Assembly: GCA_040881785.1 (NCBI GenBank)
Contig: JBBECO010000062.1
Coordinates: forward strand, 1-37,514
DNA length: 37,514 nucleotides
Source of the DNA: JACDCA01 sp040881785
Lineage (GTDB): Bacteria; Acidobacteriota; Vicinamibacteria; Vicinamibacterales; 2-12-FULL-66-21
Reading direction: 5' to 3'
Position numbers and translations under genes: made by a program. This document shows positions 30,191 to 37,399 of the stretch, piece by piece (positions within the stretch are counted from its first letter, which is position 1; the number at the start of each line of letters is the position of its first letter). The notes beneath the pieces are model-generated. The model did not search any database and was not told where the DNA came from. It worked only from the letters and a program-made list of their open reading frames with translations.

Positions 30191-30218
30191 AGTGTAGCGC
30201 AGCCCTGTATGGGCTGCC
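30191..30218. repeat. Fourth GCAGCCC repeat, supplying a -10-like box
   Basis: 30192-30218 matches the 27-bp repeat at 4309-4335 with one mismatch. On the minus strand its end reads GCGCTACACT, so TACACT (30196-30191) falls seven bases before the ATG at 30183. Confidence 0.75.
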
Positions 30219-30293
30219 ACATCTACACGTTTCATGTGAACAACAACACATCGCTGTCCTTGACGACGCATTCCTTGCCTGCTTGTGCCGCGG

Positions 30294-30322
30294 TTCAACA
30301 CGGCCCAACACTGGTGTACGCT
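30294..30322 (+). promoter_or_regulatory. Putative leaderless promoter of the gene at 30329
   Basis: TTCAAC (30294-30299), a 17-base spacer and TACGCT (30317-30322), exactly six bases before GTG at 30329. Confidence 0.4.
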
Positions 30323-30328
30323 GCCCGC

Positions 30329-30676
30329 GTGTCCGACACGATGAGCTGGTTCTGGATCGGGCTGGCGGTCGTGCTGCCGTTCGTGGTGGGGCTGGGTATC
30401 GCGTGGCCGTTCTGGCGGAAGCCGTCGCGCGACAGGGAAAGCGGGAAGCGCTGTCGGATTCTCGCCGCCGGAGAGCGCCGATCAAACGGTGCAATGATGG
30501 AGGCTCGGCCTGAGGGCCAACTGCCCACTGCCGTGACGCACTATGGTCGCCACTGTCTGCAAGAGGGCATCGTGACGCCGACGATCGAAAACTACGCATT
30601 GATCAGACATGCCGGCAACCCAACGCGACAAGCCAGCGATCCTGGGCCAGCGGGCCTGAGAGGAGTTCACCCTTGA
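30329..30676 (+). pseudogene. Small membrane protein, probably truncated at a breakpoint
   Basis: The frame from GTG 30329 encodes VSDTMSWFWIGLAVVLPFVV followed by GLGIAWPFWRKPSRD, a clear membrane segment with a basic end. For the first 37 or so codons nearly every third base is G or C; from about 30440-30455 on (GESG.. onward) third positions become mixed, with many A and T, although the frame stays open until a TGA that overlaps the nhaA TTG start. I read this as a real 5' part joined to unrelated DNA. Alternatively it is a full 115-residue protein, which I consider less likely. Confidence 0.4.
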
Positions 30677-32001
30677 CCGCGCCCGCGAATACCGAATCGG
30701 GGGGATCGTTGCCGGTGGCACGGGTCGATCGCTGGCTGGCGCCGGTGACCCGATTCCTGCACATCGAAGCAACGAGTGGCGTCGTCCTGCTCGCGTGCAC
30801 CGCGGCGGCGCTGATGGTCGCCAATTCCCCGATGGCCGCCTGGATTGCGAACGTCTGGAAGACACCGGTCTCATTGTCGATAGGTGCGTTCACCCTGACG
30901 GGCGATGTCGGCCACCTGATCGTCAACGACGGGTTGATGACGATCTTCTTCTTCGTGGTGGGGCTGGAGGTCAAGCGCGAGATGGTCCACGGCGAGCTCC
31001 GCGATCCCAAGAAGGCCCTGCTTCCGCTGTTCGCGGCGTTGGGTGGTGCGATGATGCCGGCGGCCATCTACCTGGCCCTGCAGTGGGGCGAGCCAGGTCA
31101 GCGTGGGTGGGCGGTGCCGATGGCCACCGACATCGCCTTCGTGGTGGGATTCCTCGCCTTGTTCGGCAAGCGCGTGCCATTCGGGCTCAAGATCCTGCTC
31201 CTCTCGCTCGCGATCGTGGACGACCTCGTGGCGGTGCTGATCATTGCCTTCGTGTTCACTGAGACGCTCGTGTGGGCGTGGCTCGGATGGGCCGCCGGCG
31301 CGTTCGGCCTCGTCTATGCGTTCCACAGGATTGGTGTTCGGTCGATTGGCGTGTACGTCCTCATCGGGGTGTTCATCTGGCTGGCGTTCCTGCAGTCGGG
31401 CGTGCATCCGACGGTTGCCGGAGTCCTCCTCGGACTTCTGACGCCGGCACACGCGTGGGTCGGGCAGAAGACGTTGGCGGACGTGCTGATGGCGGCGTGG
31501 CAACGCACCAGTGGAGACGGAAGCGATTCCGGTGCCCGAGCCGATGTCTGGCGCGCGCAGTTCGCCGCGCGTGAGGCGGTGTCTCCGCTGCAGCGACTTG
31601 AGGACGGGTTGCACCCCTGGGTTGCGTTCGTCATTATGCCCCTGTTCGCGTTGGCCAATGCGGGGGTGATCCTCAGTCCGTCGAGTCTGGGTGAGCCAGT
31701 GGCCGTGGCCGTCGCCGCGGCTCTCGCCCTCGGCAAACCGGTTGGCATCTTGCTGTTGTGCGTGCTCGCCGTGCGCTTGCGAGTGACCAGCCTCCCCGAC
31801 GGTGTGACGTGGGGCATGCTCACCGGCGGTGCGTGCCTGGCCGGGATCGGCTTCACAATGGCCTTGTTCCTCAACGCTCTTGCGTTTCCTGTCGCCGACT
31901 TTCCCGCCTACGAAGCCGCGGGAAAAATCGGCACGCTCGCCGGATCGATTGTGAGCGCGGTGCTGGGTAGTGTGGTGCTGTCAGTCGCCGTGCGGCGGTG
32001 A
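30673..32001 (+). CDS. nhaA: Na+/H+ antiporter NhaA (second copy)
   Basis: 442 residues, longer than the copy at 461 and clearly different in sequence. It has the NhaA hallmarks: FLHIEATSGVVLLACTAAAL at the start, MATDIAFVVGFLALFGKRVP and LLLSLAIVDDLVAVLIIAFV with the essential Asp pair, and LTGGACLAGIGFTMALFLNA. A 40-residue cytoplasmic-type loop (WQRTSGDGSDSGARADVW) is inserted near residue 280, as in several long NhaA proteins. The TTG start at 30673 is supported by GAGAGGAG about eight bases upstream. It is the first gene of the stress-related right-hand block. Codon use includes more TTG and GGT than in the left part of the window. Confidence 0.92.
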   Translation: MTAPANTESGGSLPVARVDRWLAPVTRFLHIEATSGVVLLACTAAALMVANSPMAAWIANVWKTPVSLSIGAFTLTGDVGHLIVNDGLMTIFFFVVGLEVKREMVHGELRDPKKALLPLFAALGGAMMPAAIYLALQWGEPGQRGWAVPMATDIAFVVGFLALFGKRVPFGLKILLLSLAIVDDLVAVLIIAFVFTETLVWAWLGWAAGAFGLVYAFHRIGVRSIGVYVLIGVFIWLAFLQSGVHPTVAGVLLGLLTPAHAWVGQKTLADVLMAAWQRTSGDGSDSGARADVWRAQFAAREAVSPLQRLEDGLHPWVAFVIMPLFALANAGVILSPSSLGEPVAVAVAAALALGKPVGILLLCVLAVRLRVTSLPDGVTWGMLTGGACLAGIGFTMALFLNALAFPVADFPAYEAAGKIGTLAGSIVSAVLGSVVLSVAVRR

Positions 32002-32231
32002 ATGCCTCACGATGTCGGCCTTCTGCTCGACCTCTTCTTCCGCGTTAGCATGAATCGCAGCGAGGATGCGCCCGCGCTCAGGCGTCACCAAGCGGCGAAC
32101 GCGTGGACGAGCAAGATCTGGAGCACGCAGACGACGAGAGGCACGACTGCCCTGGCAACCTCCAGAAGTTTCGTCCGCAGAAACGGAAAACATACCTGCA
32201 AATCTGAGGTTCACGCCAGAGCGCAGCGTCG
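32002..32231. other. Space without a confident gene
   Basis: 230 bases between the convergent nhaA and uspA-type genes. Frames on both strands are open but uneven in codon use, and none has a start with a ribosome site. A minus-strand stretch (RRLVTPERGRILAAIHANAE) looks somewhat protein-like but is not recognised; it may be a remnant. Confidence 0.4.
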
Positions 32232-32678
32232 TCACGCCCTCGGCTGCTGAACCGAGACGACAGGACAGGATGCGCGTCTCAGCACGCCTTGCGTCACGCT
32301 GCCCACCCACATGCGTTCGACGGTGCCGCGCCCCTGCGTCCCCATCACGATCAAGTCGATGCCGTGCTTGTCCGCGTACCTTACGATGCAGTCGACGGGC
32401 GCGCCGGTATCTACGGCCGACTCGACGTGGAATTTCGCGCGCTCTTCTGGTGTCAGCGCCGATTCAAGCTGTTCCCGTACCTTGCGCTCCGTTCGCTCGA
32501 GTAGTTGCGGCAGGTACGCTGCATCAACGCCCCAGCCCATCGCGAGCGGATCGGGTATCACGTGGAGGACATGAAGGGTGGCTCCGAACGTGTCCGCGAG
32601 CACTGTCGCATAGGCCCTGGCCGCATTCGCGGCTTCGCTGAAATCCGTGGGTACCAGTATCTGTCTCGGCTTATTCAT
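32232..32678 (-). CDS. Universal stress protein UspA family
   Basis: 148 residues of a single Usp domain. It starts MNKPRQILVPTDFSEAANAA, with the typical first strand and the Asp that contacts ATP, and ends with LIVMGTQGRGTVERMWVGSV, which fits the ATP-binding pattern G-x2-G-x9-G-S. ATP-binding Usp proteins act in the cytoplasm in stress and dormancy. The ribosome site GGAGAAG stands five bases before the ATG. It is the only confident minus-strand gene right of 30,450 and lies between nhaA and the truncated usp. Confidence 0.9.
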   Translation of the reverse strand: MNKPRQILVPTDFSEAANAARAYATVLADTFGATLHVLHVIPDPLAMGWGVDAAYLPQLLERTERKVREQLESALTPEERAKFHVESAVDTGAPVDCIVRYADKHGIDLIVMGTQGRGTVERMWVGSVTQGVLRRASCPVVSVQQPRA

Positions 32679-33112
32679 CGTCGCTTCTCCTTTGATCTAG
32701 TGCCCTCGGTGCACGACACGGCTAGGTCAACATCCAGCCCGCGATCCGTTGAGCAACCGCCGTGCCCTTTCAAACAACGATTGCGGCGCAGCCTTGCGGC
32801 TGATTACCGCCCCATTGAGAGGCGCGGGCTACCGGAATCCCGGCGGCACAGCTGGCAATTTCCCGCAAGGCTGGGAAGATTTCCCGGAGTTGTTGACGGT
32901 CGCGTGTCGGCGCCGGCCTCGCGCCCTTCAAATCGGGCCACAAAACGCTCCCACACACGGTCCTCGGAATGTGCAGCAGCAGCCGGCTGTTGGTATCGCC
33001 TTTGCCCTCCGTCTCGGAGTCCCGCCGTGGTCTCGGGCGATGAATAGGCACCCATAGGCACCCACGTCGATTTCGCAAGGACCTGCGCGTATGCCGGAGA
33101 TGACTCGGAAGA
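32679..33112. other. Decayed or noncoding stretch before the truncated usp
   Basis: About 430 bases with no gene I can support. Several frames are open on both strands but without ribosome sites or consistent third-position bias. Given that the next frame is the C-terminal half of a Usp, part of this DNA may be decayed gene sequence. Confidence 0.4.
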
Positions 33113-33436
33113 ATGCTCCCGTTCGCCATGAGCTGCCACAGCGGACGGCCGGCCAGCTCAGCGTTGGAACGCCGCCGCGAGTACAGCCGGAGCGTCGCCA
33201 TGCAGGCGCACGAGAACGCCGGAATTTCCGTTCGGGTCATGTGGTGCGAGATCGAGGAAGTTGTGACGGTTGATCGCGCCTGCAAGGCGATTCTGCGTCA
33301 GGCCGAGGCGGCGACGGCGGACTTGATCGTCATGGGGGCTCAGGGGACCGGCGGTCTCGAGTTGATGCTGTACGGCTCCAACACGCAGCACGTCGTGCGG
33401 GCTGCTCCGTGCCCTGTGCTCACTGTACGCGCGTGA
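33113..33436 (+). pseudogene. Truncated UspA-family protein (C-terminal part)
   Basis: The frame has an intact Usp C-terminal half: ACKAILRQAEAATADLIVMG, then AQGTGGLELMLYGSNTQHVV with the ATP pattern G-x2-G-x9-G-S, and RAAPCPVLTVRA at the end. The N-terminal half is missing: the residues upstream (MLPFAMSCHSGRPASSALER) carry no Usp first strand with the ATP-contacting Asp. At 107 residues it is about 35 shorter than a normal domain. Either the gene lost its 5' part or a frameshift hides it upstream. Confidence 0.7.
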
Positions 33437-33454
33437 GTGCCTGAGATGTGAACC

Positions 33455-34891
33455 ATGCAGATCACTCGACGGACGTCATCTCGGCGGGACATTACCGTGA
33501 CCTGGTGCCGGCGGTTGCGACTGTGCGTGACGGCCGTCGTGCTGGTCGTCGCGGCCGGGCTGACGTCCGCACGAGTTGTCAGCGATGACCGCGCCACCGT
33601 CTACGTCATTCCGATCGATGGTGTGATTGACCTCGGGCTCGCGCCGTACGTAGAACGAACGCTTGCCGAGGCTGCCGCGCAACAGGCCGCAGCCGTGCTC
33701 CTTGATATCAACACCTTCGGTGGTCGGGTCGACGCCGCGGTGTTGATTCGTGACGCGTTGCTCCGAACGCCAGTTCGAACGATCGCCTTCGTGAACAAGC
33801 GCGCGATCTCGGCCGGAGCACTCATCAGCCTGGCGGCCACGTCAATCGTCATGGCGGAGGGTGGCACGTTAGGTGCGGCGACGCCAGTCGCCGTAGGCGC
33901 ACCAGGCGGCGGCGCTCAGCCCGTCGAGGAGAAGACGGTGTCGTACATGCGCAAGGAGTTTCGCGCGACGGCGGAGGCTCGCAAGCGTCCACCCCTCCTG
34001 GCGGAGGCCATGGTCGATGCAGACGTCGAAGTGCCCGGTATCAGCGAGAAGGGCAAGCTGCTGACACTGACGACTGACGAAGCCTTGCAGCACGGGGTCG
34101 CGGATGCCCGCGCGGACACCCTCGAGGCCGCGCTCGCGGCCGTCGATCTCCGCGGCGCCGAGGTGCGGCGTATTCCGCAGACGTGGGCCGAGACGCTGGT
34201 CCGCATCCTCACGCATCCCGTGCTCTCGTCCATCCTGCTCGCGATCGGGATGCTCGGATTGATCATCGAGGTTCAGACGCCTGGCGTCGGGTTACCAGGC
34301 GGCGTCGGGCTCATCTGCCTCGGCTTGTTCTTCTGGGGACATTGGCTCGTCGCGCTCGCCGGGTGGGAGGAGCTTCTCCTCATGGGGACCGGTGTCGTGC
34401 TCCTTGTCGTGGAGATCTTCGTCACACCGGGATTTGGCCTCGCCGGACTCCTCGGCATCGGGGCATTGCTGGGCGGCCTGGGGTTGAGCGTCGTCGGTGC
34501 GGGCGCGACATGGGAGGTCATGCTCCGGGCCGGCGGGCGCGTGGCCGCATCGCTCTTGCTCGCGGTCGTCGGTGCCGCTGTCATGCTCCGCGCATTGCCG
34601 CGTCTCCCGTTTGGCCGGCGACTGGTGCTCGAGGAGGAACTGACGGCGCAGGCCGGCTATGCATCGCCGCCGGAATCCGATCGTCGATGGGTTGGCAAGC
34701 ACGGGACCACCCTGACGCCCCTCAGGCCGGCTGGCATCGCCGAGTTCGATGGGGAGCGGGTGGACGTCGTATCGGAGGGCGTCTTCCTCGAGGCCGGCCA
34801 ACCTATTCATGTGCTCCGAGTCGACGGCAATCGCATCGTCGTGCGAAGCGGGGCGAGTCAAGGCACGGGAGGATCTCATGACGGGACTTGA
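33455..34891 (+). CDS. NfeD-family membrane serine protease (ClpP class)
   Basis: 478 residues. A signal or anchor segment (VTAVVLVVAAGLTSARVV) is followed by a ClpP-like domain at about 45-240 with the nucleophile in NKRAISAGALISLA (Ser119) and a candidate catalytic Lys in VEEKTVSYMRKEF (Lys160), the Ser-Lys dyad known from archaeal 1510-N. Four to five membrane segments (250-385) and a C-terminal OB-fold NfeD domain (GKHGTTLTPLRPAGIAEFDG, DVVSEGVFLEAGQPIHVLRV) complete the long NfeD1b form. Such proteases are thought to cut partner proteins of the stomatin/flotillin type. It overlaps the floA gene by 14 bases, the usual pairing of this family. Confidence 0.93.
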   Translation: MQITRRTSSRRDITVTWCRRLRLCVTAVVLVVAAGLTSARVVSDDRATVYVIPIDGVIDLGLAPYVERTLAEAAAQQAAAVLLDINTFGGRVDAAVLIRDALLRTPVRTIAFVNKRAISAGALISLAATSIVMAEGGTLGAATPVAVGAPGGGAQPVEEKTVSYMRKEFRATAEARKRPPLLAEAMVDADVEVPGISEKGKLLTLTTDEALQHGVADARADTLEAALAAVDLRGAEVRRIPQTWAETLVRILTHPVLSSILLAIGMLGLIIEVQTPGVGLPGGVGLICLGLFFWGHWLVALAGWEELLLMGTGVVLLVVEIFVTPGFGLAGLLGIGALLGGLGLSVVGAGATWEVMLRAGGRVAASLLLAVVGAAVMLRALPRLPFGRRLVLEEELTAQAGYASPPESDRRWVGKHGTTLTPLRPAGIAEFDGERVDVVSEGVFLEAGQPIHVLRVDGNRIVVRSGASQGTGGSHDGT

Positions 34892-35858
34892 AACCGGCGT
34901 CCTCGGGGCCGTGGCGACGCTCATACTGACCGTTGCCGTCCTGGCGTTTGTGCTGTATCTGGTGCCGATCCCGCTGTGGATCGCCGCATGGGCCTCGGGC
35001 GCCTATGTGGGGCTGTTGACGCTCATCGGCATGCGCCTGCGGCGCGTGCCGCCAGGTACCGTCGTCACGGCGCGTATCAGCAGCGTGAAGGCGGGGCTCG
35101 ACATCCCGCTGAACGATCTGGAAGCGCATTACTTGGCCGGTGGCAACGTGGTCAACGTCGTCATCGCGATGATCTCGGCCGACAAGGCGAACATTCCCAT
35201 GCCGTTCAAGCGTGCGGCCGCGATCGACCTGGCGGGCCGAGACATTCTGGCTGCCGTCAAGATGTCGGTCATCCCGAAGGTCATCGAGACGCCGCGCATC
35301 GCCGCCGTCGCAAAGGACGGGATCCAGCTCCACGCGTTCTGCCGCGTCACCGTGCGCACGAACATCGATCGCCTGGTCGGCGGGGCCGGCGAGGAGACGA
35401 TCATCGCACGCGTCGGCGAGGGCATGGTCAGTACGATCGGCTCCGCGGAGACACACAAGGACGTGCTCGAGAACCCGGACCACATTTCCAAACACGTCCT
35501 GAGCAAGGGACTGGACGCAGGCACGGCGTACGAAATCCTCTCGATCGACATCGCCGATGTCGATGTCGGCGAGAACATCGGCGCCAAGCTTCAGATTGCG
35601 CAGGCGAATGCGGACAAACAGATCGCGCAGGCAAAAGCCGAGCAGCGCCGGGCGATGGCCGTCGCCCTGGAGCAGGAGATGCGGGCTCGTGTCGTCGAGG
35701 CGGAAGCCGAAGTCCCCCGCGCCATGGCGGAGGCGTTCCGACAGGGTCATCTGGGTGTGATGGATTACTACCGCATGAAGAACGTCCAGGCCGACACGAC
35801 GATGCGCGACGCGATCGGTCGAGGCGATGACGGCGCCTCATCCGAGCCGAAGACCTAG
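34878..35858 (+). CDS. floA: Flotillin-like protein FloA
   Basis: 326 residues from ATG 34878, which has GGGAGG five bases upstream; the longer frame upstream is the nfeD gene in another register. A hydrophobic hairpin at the N-terminus (VLAFVLYLVPIPLWIAAWAS) is followed by the PHB/SPFH-like domain with MRLRRVPPGTVVTARISS and LHAFCRVTVRTNIDRLVGGA, and by an Ala/Glu-rich coiled coil near 235-290 (LQIAQANADKQIAQAKAEQR). FloA proteins form membrane foci that organise lipids and secretion. The overlap with the nfeD gene indicates joint expression, and the protease likely acts on this protein or its complex. Confidence 0.94.
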   Translation: MTGLETGVLGAVATLILTVAVLAFVLYLVPIPLWIAAWASGAYVGLLTLIGMRLRRVPPGTVVTARISSVKAGLDIPLNDLEAHYLAGGNVVNVVIAMISADKANIPMPFKRAAAIDLAGRDILAAVKMSVIPKVIETPRIAAVAKDGIQLHAFCRVTVRTNIDRLVGGAGEETIIARVGEGMVSTIGSAETHKDVLENPDHISKHVLSKGLDAGTAYEILSIDIADVDVGENIGAKLQIAQANADKQIAQAKAEQRRAMAVALEQEMRARVVEAEAEVPRAMAEAFRQGHLGVMDYYRMKNVQADTTMRDAIGRGDDGASSEPKT

Positions 35859-35870
35859 GAGGGACATATC

Positions 35871-36197
35871 ATGGTCTCCGATGTGCTCCAGTCGTTCCTC
35901 GTCATCGTGGCGTTGATCGGCTCGATGCTGTTCGTGAGATTCCTCACGGGCACGAGGGCGGGGATGCGAGGCGGCTCCGCCGCGCAACCTCCTCACGTCC
36001 TTTCAGCGCCTGGAGCCGCCGGCCGCCTGCCGGTGGCGCAGCCGCTACTCGGTGTACGGGAGACAGCATCAGCCCCGATCGTTCAGACTTCCGAGCACCC
36101 ACGGCGTCGCCTGAGTCTCGTGGAGGCGCGGAGGGGGATCGTGCTTGCGACCATCTTGGGAGCGTGCCGAGCCCAAAGGGCCGAGGAGTCCTGGTGA
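35871..36197 (+). CDS. Hypothetical protein with one membrane segment, tail doubtful
   Basis: ATG at 35871 has a strong ribosome site (AGGAGGG) and lies 12 bases after the floA stop. The first 25 residues (MVSDVLQSFLVIVALIGSML ...) form a clean membrane segment. The remaining 80 residues are Ala-, Arg- and Pro-rich without pattern, and codon choice becomes uneven, so only the beginning may be original, with the tail read through decayed DNA. It is likely the third gene of the nfeD-floA transcript. Confidence 0.5.
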   Translation: MVSDVLQSFLVIVALIGSMLFVRFLTGTRAGMRGGSAAQPPHVLSAPGAAGRLPVAQPLLGVRETASAPIVQTSEHPRRRLSLVEARRGIVLATILGACRAQRAEESW

Positions 36198-36211
36198 ACG
36201 GAGGTAGTGCC

Positions 36212-36465
36212 ATGATCGCCAGGCCAGTACCCTCGACCAACGAACCAGCGGCGCCGCACGAAGCATCTGGTGGTGCGCCGTCATCGGCTCCGACAAGACG
36301 GGCACGCTGACGGAGAATCGGATGACGGTGCAGGAAGTGTGGGCCGGCGGTCAGACGATGACCGTGGGTGCGTCCGGACCCACGGCGTTGCGCGAGCCGC
36401 CGGACCTCGCCAGTGCGACACCGCTCGATCTGACACTGCTCGCTGGAGTGCTCACACAAGCGGAA
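36212..36465 (+). pseudogene. Remnant of a cation-transporting P-type ATPase
   Basis: 36212-36268 looks like an original 5' end: GGAGG seven bases before ATG, encoding MIARPVPSTNEPAAPHEASG. From about 36276, in another frame, the text VIGSDKTGTLTENRMTVQEV contains the phosphorylation motif DKTGTLT of P-type ATPases, followed by WAGGQTMTV and, near 36420-36450, LDLTLLAGVL, which resembles the part after this motif. The several hundred residues normally found before DKTGT and after it are absent, so an internal deletion and a second loss are implied. The remnant frame is open into the following usp gene. Confidence 0.75.
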
Positions 36466-36510
36466 CGTCGGGATACGTTCGTCACCATTCACCTCAACAA
36501 GGACTTCGTC

Positions 36511-37389
36511 ATGACACGCCCTTTGACCGTCCTCGTGGCTTCGGACGGTTCCGCTGCGGCGCGTGCCGCCGTAACCCTGGCCGGTCACCTGCCGTGGCCG
36601 GATGACACGCGGGCCATCGGGGTCGTTGCCGGCGCAACGCCCCCAGCCATTGGCCTCGGGCTGCTCTACCGAGACGCGCTGATGCAAAGCCGTCGCAGCG
36701 AGGCTCAGCGCCTCGAGGTATTCCTGCGGGACCGATTCTCAGAATCCCGTGTTGCGCTGTCCGGCAGGCCACCGGTAGACGCCATCCTCGCTGAGCAACG
36801 GCGCCGACGAGCACATGTCATCGTCGTCGGCCGCAGAGGCCTTGGTGTACTCGGTCGTCTTGCGCTCGGCAGCGTGAGCCGCCGGGTGGTACAAGAAGCG
36901 CCCTGCGCCGTGCTCGTCGCCAAACGCGCGTCGCACGCCGTTGGCCGATTTGTCATTGCGGTCGATGGCTCTGCCGCATCCGTTCGCGGCGTGCGATTCA
37001 TTGAGCGGTTGAAGGCGAGCACGGGCGGGCGGGTGCTGCTCGTTGCAGTCGTTCCTCCGATACCGCTGCCGCTGATGGGAAGGGCGCCGGCGTCGGTCCG
37101 GTCGGACGTGAGGCGACATGTGGCTCGCGAGCAGACGAAGAGAGACGCGGCAGCGCGCCGACACCTGGACAACGCGGCGAAACGGCTGCGAACAGCTGGA
37201 TGGAACGTGACGACGAACGTCCGTCGCGGCACCCCCGTTGTCGAGATCCTGAAAGCCGCGTCGACGTGGCGTGCCGATGTCCTGGTCTGTGGGGCCAGGA
37301 ACACGCAGGGAGTGAACCGTCTCCTGCTTGGGAGTGTCGCCGATGGCCTCGTCTCGCGTTCGCCGGTGTCCGTCCTGATCGCGAGATGA
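36511..37389 (+). CDS. Tandem-domain universal stress protein
   Basis: 292 residues with two Usp domains, each about 140 residues. The start is ATG 36511 (MTRPLTVLVASDGSAAARAA), with AAGGA nine bases upstream; the frame is open further upstream only because it runs through the P-type ATPase remnant. Domain one ends with VVGRRGLGVLGRLALGSVSR, a full ATP pattern; domain two (AVGRFVIAVDGSAASVRGVR) ends with CGARNTQGVNRLLLGSVADG, where the second Gly of the pattern is Asn, so ATP binding there may be weaker. Tandem Usp proteins are common in clusters with ion transporters and redox stress genes. Confidence 0.9.
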   Translation: MTRPLTVLVASDGSAAARAAVTLAGHLPWPDDTRAIGVVAGATPPAIGLGLLYRDALMQSRRSEAQRLEVFLRDRFSESRVALSGRPPVDAILAEQRRRRAHVIVVGRRGLGVLGRLALGSVSRRVVQEAPCAVLVAKRASHAVGRFVIAVDGSAASVRGVRFIERLKASTGGRVLLVAVVPPIPLPLMGRAPASVRSDVRRHVAREQTKRDAAARRHLDNAAKRLRTAGWNVTTNVRRGTPVVEILKAASTWRADVLVCGARNTQGVNRLLLGSVADGLVSRSPVSVLIAR

Positions 37390-37399
37390 GTGTGGACCC

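Noticed and set aside
32846..32865. Sigma-54-like site (TGGCA...GCA)
   Set aside because: The spacing between the GG and GC elements is nine rather than ten bases and no gene starts at a suitable distance.
32770..33285. Long frames on both strands before the truncated usp
   Set aside because: No ribosome sites, no consistent codon bias and no motif; probably decayed or noncoding DNA.
36322..36510. N-terminal extension of the tandem Usp protein
   Set aside because: These residues belong to the P-type ATPase remnant; the Usp domain starts at ATG 36511 with a ribosome-site-like sequence.
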